A stretch of 64,000 bases of DNA from JAEUMD01 sp964559355 (GTDB lineage Bacteria; Pseudomonadota; Alphaproteobacteria; Rhizobiales; Hyphomicrobiaceae), in assembly GCA_964559355.1 (NCBI GenBank), contig CAZLHQ010000002.1, positions 4,012-68,011 on the forward strand, written 5' to 3'. How positions within the stretch are numbered: the first letter of the stretch is position 1; each line of letters starts with the position of its first letter. A model generated the notes under the pieces. That model did not search any database. It was not told the origin of the DNA and saw nothing but the letters and a program-made list of their open reading frames with translations. Below are positions 35,107-42,651 of this stretch, piece by piece. The translations under genes and the position numbers were made by a program.

Positions 35107-36333
35107 TCATTGATCATCCAGTGTCGATAGGTAGGCGAGCAGATCGTCGACCTCCACGGCATTGAACGACTTGAAGATGGCCGCATCCGCAGGGTCGTCA
35201 TGAACGCGCGTGGCCTTGCCGAATTCTTCGATCTGCCGCTTCAGATAGCCGCTGTGCTGGCCGGCCAGCTGTGGAATTGTCCGCTCCTTGTCGCCATAGC
35301 CGTCCTTGCCGTGACAAGAGGCGCATTCCTTCAGGTAGACGCGTTGACCTTTGGCGACATCCCCCACATGGAGCGGCACGTTGAGCACCGCCTTGCTTTC
35401 CTTGAGTCGGCTCAAGGCATCGAAGCTGCTCGATTCGTCGGCCGCGCCGAGTTTGCTCGCCAGTTCGATCGACGTCAGATACGCGACGATCGTCTTGACA
35501 TCGCTATCGGGCAGCTCGCGCTCGGTGGCGTAGGGCAGCATGGCGATGTTGATGCGCGACTTGTCCTTGAAGTGCTGCAGCTGGCGCGTCAGGTAGTCGG
35601 GATCAAGACCGGCAAGTCGCGGGTAAACGCCATCTCCCGTGCCTTGCCCCTGCCGGCCATGGCACGGGGCGCAGGTCATGTTGATTTCCTGTGCCAGCTC
35701 AGCGTCGAACGCCTCCCGCTGAGGAACCGCCGGCTTTGCCTTTTGCGGCAAGCGATGCGAGATGCCCTTGTGGCAATCGATGCAGGTCTTGCCGTCCTTG
35801 GCCGCACCGGCATGGATTCGGCCGGCAAAGCGGCCTTGCCACTGCGTATCCATCACCGCGAAATTGTGACAGTTGCGACATTCCTGGGAATTGCTGGCCT
35901 TCATCGCACGCCAGACGCGCTCGGCAAGCTGACCGCGTTTGGCCTCGAATTTTTCGGGGCTCGAGATCGATCCAACCAGCCAGTGGTACACCTCTTGAGA
36001 GGCCTGGATCTTGCGCACGACCTTGGCGGTCCAGTCGCGCGGCACATGGCAATCCGAGCAGACGGCCTGCACTCCCGACGGATTGGTGTAGTGAACGGAG
36101 TGGCGATACTCCTCGTAAACGGTCGAGCGCATTTCATGACAGGAAATGCAGAAGGACAGCGTGTTGGTCGCTTCCATCGCCGTATTGAAGGCGCCCCAGA
36201 AAATGATGCCGGCCGTGAACACGCCTGCAAGCGCCAGCAGCGGCGCTCGATAGCCTATGGCCCTCACCCGCACACGCAGCCATTCGACCCAACGCGTGAT
36301 CGTAGCTCGAATGTGCGCGGCCCAGCCCTTCAT
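35107..36333 (-). CDS. NapC/NirT tetrahaem domain fused to two cytochrome c domains (hexahaem)
   Basis: This 408-residue protein begins with a membrane anchor at about residues 30-49. A NapC/NirT domain follows with haem sites at 62-66 (CISCH), 92-96 (CSDCH), 152-156 (CRNCH) and 184-188 (CIDCH). Two class I, c4-like cytochrome c domains come after it: CAPCH at 221-225 and CASCH at 337-341. The chain could carry electrons from membrane quinol through six haems to a periplasmic acceptor. Its gene overlaps SCO by 4 bp and diverges from nosZ, so NosZ is the likely acceptor, with NirS as alternative. NirT domains are usually separate proteins, so the fusion is notable. Confidence 0.9.
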   Translation of the reverse strand: MKGWAAHIRATITRWVEWLRVRVRAIGYRAPLLALAGVFTAGIIFWGAFNTAMEATNTLSFCISCHEMRSTVYEEYRHSVHYTNPSGVQAVCSDCHVPRDWTAKVVRKIQASQEVYHWLVGSISSPEKFEAKRGQLAERVWRAMKASNSQECRNCHNFAVMDTQWQGRFAGRIHAGAAKDGKTCIDCHKGISHRLPQKAKPAVPQREAFDAELAQEINMTCAPCHGRQGQGTGDGVYPRLAGLDPDYLTRQLQHFKDKSRINIAMLPYATERELPDSDVKTIVAYLTSIELASKLGAADESSSFDALSRLKESKAVLNVPLHVGDVAKGQRVYLKECASCHGKDGYGDKERTIPQLAGQHSGYLKRQIEEFGKATRVHDDPADAAIFKSFNAVEVDDLLAYLSTLDDQ

Positions 36334-36962
36334 TTCGTGAAGCCGGCCCTCAGCGCCTTGGCGATGTCCTCGGCTGGAGTTTCATAAGGAATGCGCGCAA
36401 TGAATTCGCCCTGCGGCCCCATGTGAAACATCGTCGACGTGTGATCGACGGTATAGAATCCGCTATCACCGCTGCCCGGCACCTTGGCATATTTCACATG
36501 GTAGCCTTTGGCCACGCGATCAATCATCGCCTGCGGGCCGGTCAGCGCCACGATCCGCTTGTCGAAGTGAGCAACAAAGCTGGCCAGCACCTCGCGCGTG
36601 TCGCGCTCCGGGTCGACCGTGATAAATACGGGTTGCACCTTGTCGGCATCTGCTCCGAGCAGCTCCATCACGCGCGCCAAGGTCATCAGGCTGGTCGGGC
36701 AGACATCCGGGCAATGTGTATAGCCGAAGAACACAAGCATGTGACGGCCACGAAAATGCTCGTCCGTCAGCGTGCGCCCATCATGCGCGCTGAGGATGAA
36801 TCGACTGCCAAGCTGCAGCGCCGCAGCATCGCTTGCGTCCTGCACTCCTTGCTGGCGCGGCTCCAGCGCATGTCCGGGCACAACTGCAATGCCCGATAGC
36901 GATATCATGAGTCCAGCGGCCAGCACGCCAAACGCGCATCGGCACCACCTGAAGATGTGCAT
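36330..36962 (-). CDS. SCO1/SenC/PrrC family copper chaperone
   Basis: SCO proteins are thioredoxin-fold, periplasm-facing copper chaperones that load CuA centres. This 210-residue protein has an N-terminal signal or anchor at about residues 8-30. The copper-binding cysteines Cys84 and Cys88 are in THCPDVCPTSL, and the distal histidine is in VDHTSTMF near residue 179. It diverges from nosZ, whose product has a CuA site, so a role in NosZ maturation is likely. AAGGGG precedes the ATG at 36962; the frame is open further upstream, but that part overlaps the promoter and lacks family similarity. It overlaps the downstream hexahaem gene by 4 bp. Confidence 0.92.
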   Translation of the reverse strand: MHIFRWCRCAFGVLAAGLMISLSGIAVVPGHALEPRQQGVQDASDAAALQLGSRFILSAHDGRTLTDEHFRGRHMLVFFGYTHCPDVCPTSLMTLARVMELLGADADKVQPVFITVDPERDTREVLASFVAHFDKRIVALTGPQAMIDRVAKGYHVKYAKVPGSGDSGFYTVDHTSTMFHMGPQGEFIARIPYETPAEDIAKALRAGFTK

Positions 36963-37017
36963 TATGAGCCCCTTTTTGGCTGCTGCGACAGCATTGCGTG
37001 GTGGGGCAATCGAACCC

Positions 37018-37031
37018 TTAACAAAAGTCAA
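37018..37031. promoter_or_regulatory. Dnr/NnrR-type box in the SCO-nosZ divergent region
   Basis: TTAACAAAAGTCAA is identical to the nirS box. Its centre is about 62 bp upstream of the SCO start and about 174 bp upstream of the nosZ start. It may serve the SCO operon, nosZ, or both. Confidence 0.75.
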
Positions 37032-37198
37032 GAACTGCACTGGGTAATTCCGGCCATCCTGCCACCAGATCCGGTCCGTGCGCCTCTTGGGGGGGCGCGT
37101 GGCGGATTGAATCGGCGGCCCTGCCTGTCTCGACATCCTACTCGCCTTCGATGTGCGCTGGAAAGACAGGGCCGCCACTCACAGCTGGAGACTGTGCG

Positions 37199-39493
37199 AT
37201 GCGCAAGAGATTTGTCCGCTCACTACGAATTTCAATGGCCGCAGGCGCCTTGCTTACGACCACGTCGGCAACGTTCGCAGCCGAAACCCTCGACGACGTC
37301 ATGAAGCGCAGGAATCTGACCCAGAAGGACGTCCTCGCCGCCGCCAAGACCTACGTTCCAACCGGCAAGCGCGACGAGTTCGTCGTGTTCTCGTCGGGCG
37401 GTCAAAGCGGTCAGGTCATTGTCTATGGCATCCCTTCGATGCGAATTCTCAAGTACCTGGCGGTGTTCACGCCCGAGCCGTGGCAGGGCTATGGCTTCGA
37501 CGAAGAGTCCAGGGCGGTGCTCGCGCAAGGGCGCATCAACGGCAAGGATATCAATTACGGCGACACGCACCATCCGGCCATGTCGGAAGCCAACGGCGAA
37601 TACGACGGCAAATACCTTTTCATCAACGACAAGGCCAATCCGCGCATCGCCGTCATCGATCTGGCTGACTTCGAGACAAAACAGATTGTCGCCAACCCGA
37701 TCATGAAGTCGGAGCACGGCGGCGCATTCGTCACGCAGAACACCGAGTACGTGATCGAAGCGACCCAGTACGCAGGTCCGCTCGAGGACCAGTACGTGCC
37801 GATCTCGCAGTTCAACGAGAAGTATCGCGGCGCCGTCACCTATTGGAAGTTCAACAAGGAGAAGGGCCGCATCATTCCCGAGGAGAGCTTCTCCATCGAG
37901 CTGCCGCCCTACAGCCAGGACCTGTCGGACGCCGGCAAGGGACCGAGCCACGGGTTCTCATTCACGAACTCGTTCTGCACCGAACGCTACGTCGGTGGCA
38001 TCGAGAAGGGCCGACCGCCGTTCGAAGCGGGCTGCTCGCAAAAGGACACCGACTTCCTGCACATCATCAATTGGCAGAAGGCGGCTGAGCTGGTGAAGGC
38101 CGGCAAGGCAAAGAAGATCAACGGCCATGACGTTCTGCCGCTCGATGTCACGACGGCCGAGGGCGTCGTCTTCCTGGTGCCTGAGCCCAAGAGCCCGCAC
38201 GGCGTCGACGTCAGCCCGGACGGCAAGTTCATCATCGTCGCCGGCAAGCTCGACACGCACGCCTCCGTCTACTCGTTCGAGAAGATGAAGGCGCTCGTCG
38301 ACGCCAAGGACTTCGCCGCAAAGGATCCTTACGGCGTGCCGATCCTGGACCTCAAGAAATCACTGCACACCCAGGTGCAGGTTGGCCTCGGCCCGCTCCA
38401 CACGCAGTATGACTCCAAGCCTTGCACGGTCTACACGTCGATCTACGTCGACAGCCAGGTGACCAAGTGGGACTACTGCGAAGGCAAGGTGCTCGACAAG
38501 TTGTCGGTCCACTACAACATCGGCCACTTGATGGCGATGGAAGGCGACTCGGTCAAGCCGAAGGGCAAGTACCTCGTCGCGCTCAACAAGCTCGCCATCG
38601 ATCGCTTCCAGCCGGTTGGCCCGCTGCATCCGCAGAACCACCAGCTGATCGACATCTCCGGCGACAAGATGGAGCTGCTCTACGACATGCCGCTGCCGCT
38701 GGGCGAGCCCCATTACGCGGTCGCGATCCAGGCCGACACGTTGAAGCCGCACATCCGCTACAAGTCGGGTTGGAACAGCCGCACCGACTCCAAGTCGCCG
38801 CATGCTGTTCTGGCCGGTCGTGAGCGTGTCGAGAAGAAGGACGACGGCACCCACGTCTATGGTTCGCTCATCCGCTCGCACATCACGCCTGAAATCGTCG
38901 AGGTCGAGGAAGGCGAGACGGTCCACTTCCATCTGACCAACCTCGAGCGCGCACAAGACGAGACGCACGGCTTTGCCATCCGCGGTCATAACGTCAACCT
39001 TTCGGTTGAACCCGGCAAGACCGTGTCGGCAACGCTGAAGGCCGAGAAGCCTGGCGTCTATCCGTACTACTGCACCGAGTTCTGCTCGGCGCTCCACCTT
39101 GAGATGCAGGGCTATCTGCTCGTCAGGCCGAAGGGCGTGAAGGCGGAGGAAGCAGCTCTCAAGGAAGGCCAGGCCTACGCCGAAGGCGACTACACGAAGC
39201 AGATCAAGACCAATACCGATACCCAGGCCGTGATCGACAGCGTCGTGAAGTTCATCACCGAACGCAACTTCAAGGACTTCCCGACGGTCGTCTCGCTCGT
39301 GGAAGACGCTACAGACCAGCTGAACTTCGCCGCGGATGCCAAGAAGAAGACCGAGGATTTCGCCGGCAAGAAGGATTGGCAGAACGCGACACTGTGGGCC
39401 CAGCAATGGTTCCAGTATCAGGTCAAGGCCGCCGACATCGGTCTGCGCGCCAAGACCTACCTTGAGCAGAACAATGCCAAGGTCGTGAAGTAA
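37199..39493 (+). CDS. nosZ: Nitrous oxide reductase, clade II type
   Basis: NosZ reduces N2O to N2 in the periplasm. The 764-residue protein has all seven CuZ histidines: His124, 125, 173, 334, 401, 443 and 505. CuA ligands are His590, Cys625, Cys629, His633 and Met636 in CTEFCSALHLEM. The N-terminus MRKRFVRSLRISMAAGALL lacks the twin-arginine motif of typical (clade I) NosZ and looks like a Sec signal, a clade II feature supported by the nosB/G/H neighbours. About 125 residues follow the CuA motif, a helical extension without a CXXCH haem site. The ATG at 37199 gives a normal signal peptide; an upstream start at 37151 does not. A strong hairpin follows the stop. Confidence 0.96.
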   Translation: MRKRFVRSLRISMAAGALLTTTSATFAAETLDDVMKRRNLTQKDVLAAAKTYVPTGKRDEFVVFSSGGQSGQVIVYGIPSMRILKYLAVFTPEPWQGYGFDEESRAVLAQGRINGKDINYGDTHHPAMSEANGEYDGKYLFINDKANPRIAVIDLADFETKQIVANPIMKSEHGGAFVTQNTEYVIEATQYAGPLEDQYVPISQFNEKYRGAVTYWKFNKEKGRIIPEESFSIELPPYSQDLSDAGKGPSHGFSFTNSFCTERYVGGIEKGRPPFEAGCSQKDTDFLHIINWQKAAELVKAGKAKKINGHDVLPLDVTTAEGVVFLVPEPKSPHGVDVSPDGKFIIVAGKLDTHASVYSFEKMKALVDAKDFAAKDPYGVPILDLKKSLHTQVQVGLGPLHTQYDSKPCTVYTSIYVDSQVTKWDYCEGKVLDKLSVHYNIGHLMAMEGDSVKPKGKYLVALNKLAIDRFQPVGPLHPQNHQLIDISGDKMELLYDMPLPLGEPHYAVAIQADTLKPHIRYKSGWNSRTDSKSPHAVLAGRERVEKKDDGTHVYGSLIRSHITPEIVEVEEGETVHFHLTNLERAQDETHGFAIRGHNVNLSVEPGKTVSATLKAEKPGVYPYYCTEFCSALHLEMQGYLLVRPKGVKAEEAALKEGQAYAEGDYTKQIKTNTDTQAVIDSVVKFITERNFKDFPTVVSLVEDATDQLNFAADAKKKTEDFAGKKDWQNATLWAQQWFQYQVKAADIGLRAKTYLEQNNAKVVK

Positions 39494-39505
39494 CCTTCGA
39501 TAATC

Positions 39506-39531
39506 GGGGTGGCGACATCTCTCGCCACCCC
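39506..39531 (+). terminator. Hairpin after nosZ
   Basis: GGGGTGGCGA at 39506-39515 and TCGCCACCCC at 39522-39531 form a perfect 10-bp stem with a 6-base loop, 12 bp after the nosZ stop. No U-run follows. It may end or stabilise a nosZ-only transcript. Confidence 0.65.
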
Positions 39532-39730
39532 GGCCCGATGACGGGGGCGGGTACGCAAGCCGCGCTCCCTTGATGATGCCGGAGCAAGGTCCGCCTCCAA
39601 GGTCCGCTTCCCGGCAGAGCGCTACGGTGGCTACAACGAAGTGGTCCCCTGGCCTGATCCCGACCCCATTCAATCGAGTGGTCGCCATGTCGTGATGACA
39701 TGGTGGCTCTCTAACCGCAGGTCTGAACGC

Positions 39731-40447
39731 ATGAGAGCGATCAAAGCATCAATGCTCGGCACAATGCTGACCGCATTCGCGACGCTGATCTCAGCGCAGC
39801 CGGTGAGCGCGCAACAGGCGCCTGCGGCTGCACCCCCGCCTGCCGCTGCTGTCGACGCGGCCGAGGCCAAGAAGCTTTATCTGCGCCGCTCATGCATCGC
39901 CTGCCACGGCAAGGACGGTCAGAAGGCGATCCAGGACTATCCCGCACTCGCCGGACAACGCGCCGACTACATGGTGGCGCAGATCGAGGATATTCTATCG
40001 GGTAAGCGCGTCGGTGGCCCCGACGCCTCGGGCAATCCGCGCGCCAAGGGCATGCGCGGCGCGCTCGTTGCACCCGACGGCGCGCGGCGCGTGACACCAG
40101 AGGAAGTGAAGACGATCTCGGCGTGGCTCGCCACTGTGGCGCCAATTCCCGTCGACCCGCCACCAGCGCCCCTGCCGGCAGACAAACTGACCACGGCCAC
40201 AAAACTGTTTGCCGAAAAGTGTGAAGCCTGCCACGGACCTGCCGGTCGCGCGCCGCAGGAAGGCTTCCCGCTGATTGCCGGGCAGAAGCACGCCTATGTT
40301 CTGGCACAGCTGAAGGACATCAAGTCCAAGGCCCGCACCAACGGCCAGGCAGAAGCAATGCAGGCGGCGACCGAGGATCTGTCGGACGCTGACATCGAGT
40401 TGCTGGCAGCCTACGTTGCTGCGCAGGATCCGACTGCCAAGAAATGA
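39731..40447 (+). CDS. Periplasmic dihaem cytochrome c of the nos cluster
   Basis: This 238-residue protein has a signal peptide ending near residue 28 and an Ala/Pro-rich spacer. Two c4-like cytochrome domains carry CIACH at residues 55-59 and CEACH at residues 164-168. Clade II nos clusters often contain one or two such cytochromes (nosC1, nosC2) that carry electrons to NosZ. The ATG at 39731 directly precedes the signal peptide; the upstream open frame is Arg/Pro-rich and unlikely to be translated. Its last 4 bases lie before the leader of the second dihaem cytochrome, to which it is related. Confidence 0.86.
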   Translation: MRAIKASMLGTMLTAFATLISAQPVSAQQAPAAAPPPAAAVDAAEAKKLYLRRSCIACHGKDGQKAIQDYPALAGQRADYMVAQIEDILSGKRVGGPDASGNPRAKGMRGALVAPDGARRVTPEEVKTISAWLATVAPIPVDPPPAPLPADKLTTATKLFAEKCEACHGPAGRAPQEGFPLIAGQKHAYVLAQLKDIKSKARTNGQAEAMQAATEDLSDADIELLAAYVAAQDPTAKK

Positions 40448-40521
40448 CTAAGCGACGAAGCGACGTCGGCGCGTCATTCGTGAGACGAGAGAACCCACGC
40501 AGGAGCAGGAGAGCCACGATC

Positions 40522-41250
40522 ATGAAGACCAAGCTTATGGGTGCATTGAGCGCAAGCGTTCTGGCCATTGCTCTCCTCACCGGTGCCGGCGACGATCCCG
40601 GCGCCGCCAAGAACGTCAACGTCTGGAACGCTGAGGGCGGTGAGAAGGACGAAGCAATGAAGCTCACCCCCAACCTGGAGAACGGCAAGGCCGTCTACGA
40701 AGTGTGTTCGGCCTGTCATCTTCCCGAGGGCTGGGGCAGCAAGGACGGCACGTTCCCGCAGATCGCCGGCCAGCATTTCGAAGTCATCATCAAGCAGCTC
40801 GCCGACATCCGCGCACTGAACCGCGACAACCCGACGATGTATCCGTTTGCGCTGCCCAAGGAAATCGGCGGCGTGCAGTCGATCACCGACGTCGCGGCCT
40901 ACATCTCCAAGCTGCCGATGACGCCGGAAAACGGCGAGGGACCGGGCAAGGATATCGAGCATGGCGCCAAGCTTTATGCCGACAACTGCGTCAAGTGCCA
41001 TGGCGAAAAGGGCGAGGGCAAGCACGAGAAGTGGTTCCCGCTGATCCAGGGTCAGCACTTCGCCTACCTGATCCGGCAGTTCCGCGAAATCAAGAGTGGC
41101 AAACGCCGCAACTCGAACCCCGAGATGGTGAAGCAGATCGCCGGCTTCACCGAGCGCGACGTCGAGGCCGTCATGGACTATGTCTCGCGGTTGAAGGCCC
41201 CCAAGGACAAGGTGGCTCCTCCCGGCTGGCAGAATCCCGACTTCAAGTAA
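40522..41250 (+). CDS. Second periplasmic dihaem cytochrome c of the nos cluster
   Basis: This 242-residue protein has a signal peptide ending near residue 22 and two cytochrome c domains with CSACH at residues 62-66 and CVKCH at residues 156-160. It shares architecture and several segments (F-P-x-I-A/Q-G-Q) with the preceding dihaem cytochrome, which suggests a tandem duplication. It corresponds in position and type to NosC2 of clade II clusters. GGAGAG sits about ten bases before the ATG at 40522. It likely relays electrons from NosG/NosH or the NirT fusions to NosZ. Confidence 0.86.
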   Translation: MKTKLMGALSASVLAIALLTGAGDDPGAAKNVNVWNAEGGEKDEAMKLTPNLENGKAVYEVCSACHLPEGWGSKDGTFPQIAGQHFEVIIKQLADIRALNRDNPTMYPFALPKEIGGVQSITDVAAYISKLPMTPENGEGPGKDIEHGAKLYADNCVKCHGEKGEGKHEKWFPLIQGQHFAYLIRQFREIKSGKRRNSNPEMVKQIAGFTERDVEAVMDYVSRLKAPKDKVAPPGWQNPDFK

Positions 41251-41284
41251 ATCCGACAAGACCGGTTGGATTGAGATAATGTGT

Positions 41285-41309
41285 GGGAGGCACAAGGCAG
41301 GTGCCTCCC
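41285..41309 (+). terminator. Hairpin between the dihaem cytochrome genes and nosB
   Basis: GGGAGGCAC at 41285-41293 and GTGCCTCCC at 41301-41309 form a perfect 9-bp stem with a 7-base loop, 34 bp after the second cytochrome's stop and 34 bp before nosB. It may attenuate read-through into nosBDGHFLY. Confidence 0.6.
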
Positions 41310-41343
41310 CCTTCGTGGATGATTTTCAGTCTGGCGAGAGCGC

Positions 41344-42651
41344 ATGACCCGAGCAATCGATTTTGCAGAAAAGCGCAGCAAGGTGATTGGCATCGTGTCG
41401 CTTGCCGCATTGGTGCTGTTGGCGCTCCTCTACATGTCGCCGGTGTGGTGGGTTTCGCTCAAGGCGCCGAACTATCCAGCCGAAGCGTTTCCCGATGGCG
41501 TGCGCATCCACTTCCACATGAACGGCGTGTTCAACGGCTGCAAGCTCACCGCCAAGCGCGAGGTTTACGAGGAAAAGGCGCTCGACTGTGTGCACGAGAT
41601 GGATGCCATCAACCATTTCGTCGGCATGTTCCCGATCGCCTCGGGCGGCGTCGTGGAAAAGTTCTTCTCGCCGTTCCTGATGTCATTCCTGGGATTTCTC
41701 ATCATCGGCTTCATGATTCCATCGCCGCGATTACGCGTCATGGTCATGGGAGCGGGCTTTGCCGCAATCGCGGTGTGGATGTATCTTGCCTATTTCACCT
41801 CGGGCGGTATCCGTTACCAGAATGCCGGATACCTCGATGCTCTCGTCACCTCGCTCGGTCAGGGCCAGGAAGAGGAGGGCGAGGAGCAAAGTCCCGTCAT
41901 CGCGGCACTCAAGAAGTCTCTGGTTGAGAGTGGCGCGGGCGGCGTCACCGATACGGCCGCGCTGCGTCGCAGCGTCGAACAGGTCGGCGAATCCAAACTC
42001 GGCGAAGCGCTCGGCCGTCTACACGCCGGCACCGCAACGAGCGACGGTGCAAAGCCCAAGAGCTTGAAGGAAATCCTTGCCGAAGCCGGCAAATCGCAAC
42101 TGAAGGGCAAGCCGCTCGACATCGAGATTCTCAAGGCCGCTTACGACGCCGATCAGCGGCGCAAGCCGGACGCCGCGCGTCAGCCGTGGACCGGAAGCGG
42201 CGCGCAGGTGTTGTCGTGGCACTACGAGAAGGCGCTCGGCCGCTGGTTCAACCAGCCCGAAAAGAACATCCCCATGGCGCGCACGATGTCGAGCGTGGCA
42301 ACCGGCCTGTTCTGGGTCATCCTGGTGGCCATGGCCGCCATGCTATTCTTCGCGCGCTCGAATTGGCCGTTGCACTACCTGCTGATCCTGGTGCCGATCC
42401 TGCTGCCGGTGTTCTTCATCATCGAATACGCATCGTGGCTGTGGTGGTATGGCCATAGCCTCAACGAGATGGGCGCGTTCACCTTGAAGCCGTTCATGCC
42501 GACCGTGTTCGGACAGGGCAAGGTGGCGCAGTTTTCGACGCATTCATATCCGCACCGCGGCTTCTTGTTGATGCTCGTGATCTCCGCGCTGCTGACCTTG
42601 GCCTTGCTCTTGCGCCGCAAGCAACTGTCGGAGACGGGACGTGCCTCGTGA
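41344..42651 (+). CDS. nosB: NosB-type membrane protein of clade II nos cluster
   Basis: This 435-residue membrane protein has N-terminal hydrophobic segments at about residues 14-32, 107-125 and 131-150. A hydrophilic, Glu/Lys/Ala-rich stretch covers about residues 165-310. Three further membrane segments lie at about residues 315-335, 340-365 and 405-425. The H-F-H-M-N-G-V-F-N-G-C segment near residue 56 is in the first periplasmic part. NosB proteins mark clade II nos clusters and are absent from classical ones; their exact function is not established. I assign it from topology, size and its place between the cytochromes and nosD. Its end overlaps nosD by 11 bp. Confidence 0.7.
   Translation: MTRAIDFAEKRSKVIGIVSLAALVLLALLYMSPVWWVSLKAPNYPAEAFPDGVRIHFHMNGVFNGCKLTAKREVYEEKALDCVHEMDAINHFVGMFPIASGGVVEKFFSPFLMSFLGFLIIGFMIPSPRLRVMVMGAGFAAIAVWMYLAYFTSGGIRYQNAGYLDALVTSLGQGQEEEGEEQSPVIAALKKSLVESGAGGVTDTAALRRSVEQVGESKLGEALGRLHAGTATSDGAKPKSLKEILAEAGKSQLKGKPLDIEILKAAYDADQRRKPDAARQPWTGSGAQVLSWHYEKALGRWFNQPEKNIPMARTMSSVATGLFWVILVAMAAMLFFARSNWPLHYLLILVPILLPVFFIIEYASWLWWYGHSLNEMGAFTLKPFMPTVFGQGKVAQFSTHSYPHRGFLLMLVISALLTLALLLRRKQLSETGRAS

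Noticed and set aside
38360..39688. Minus-strand frame of 442 codons opposite nosZ
   Set aside because: It overlaps the CuZ and CuA coding region of nosZ and has shadow-type composition.
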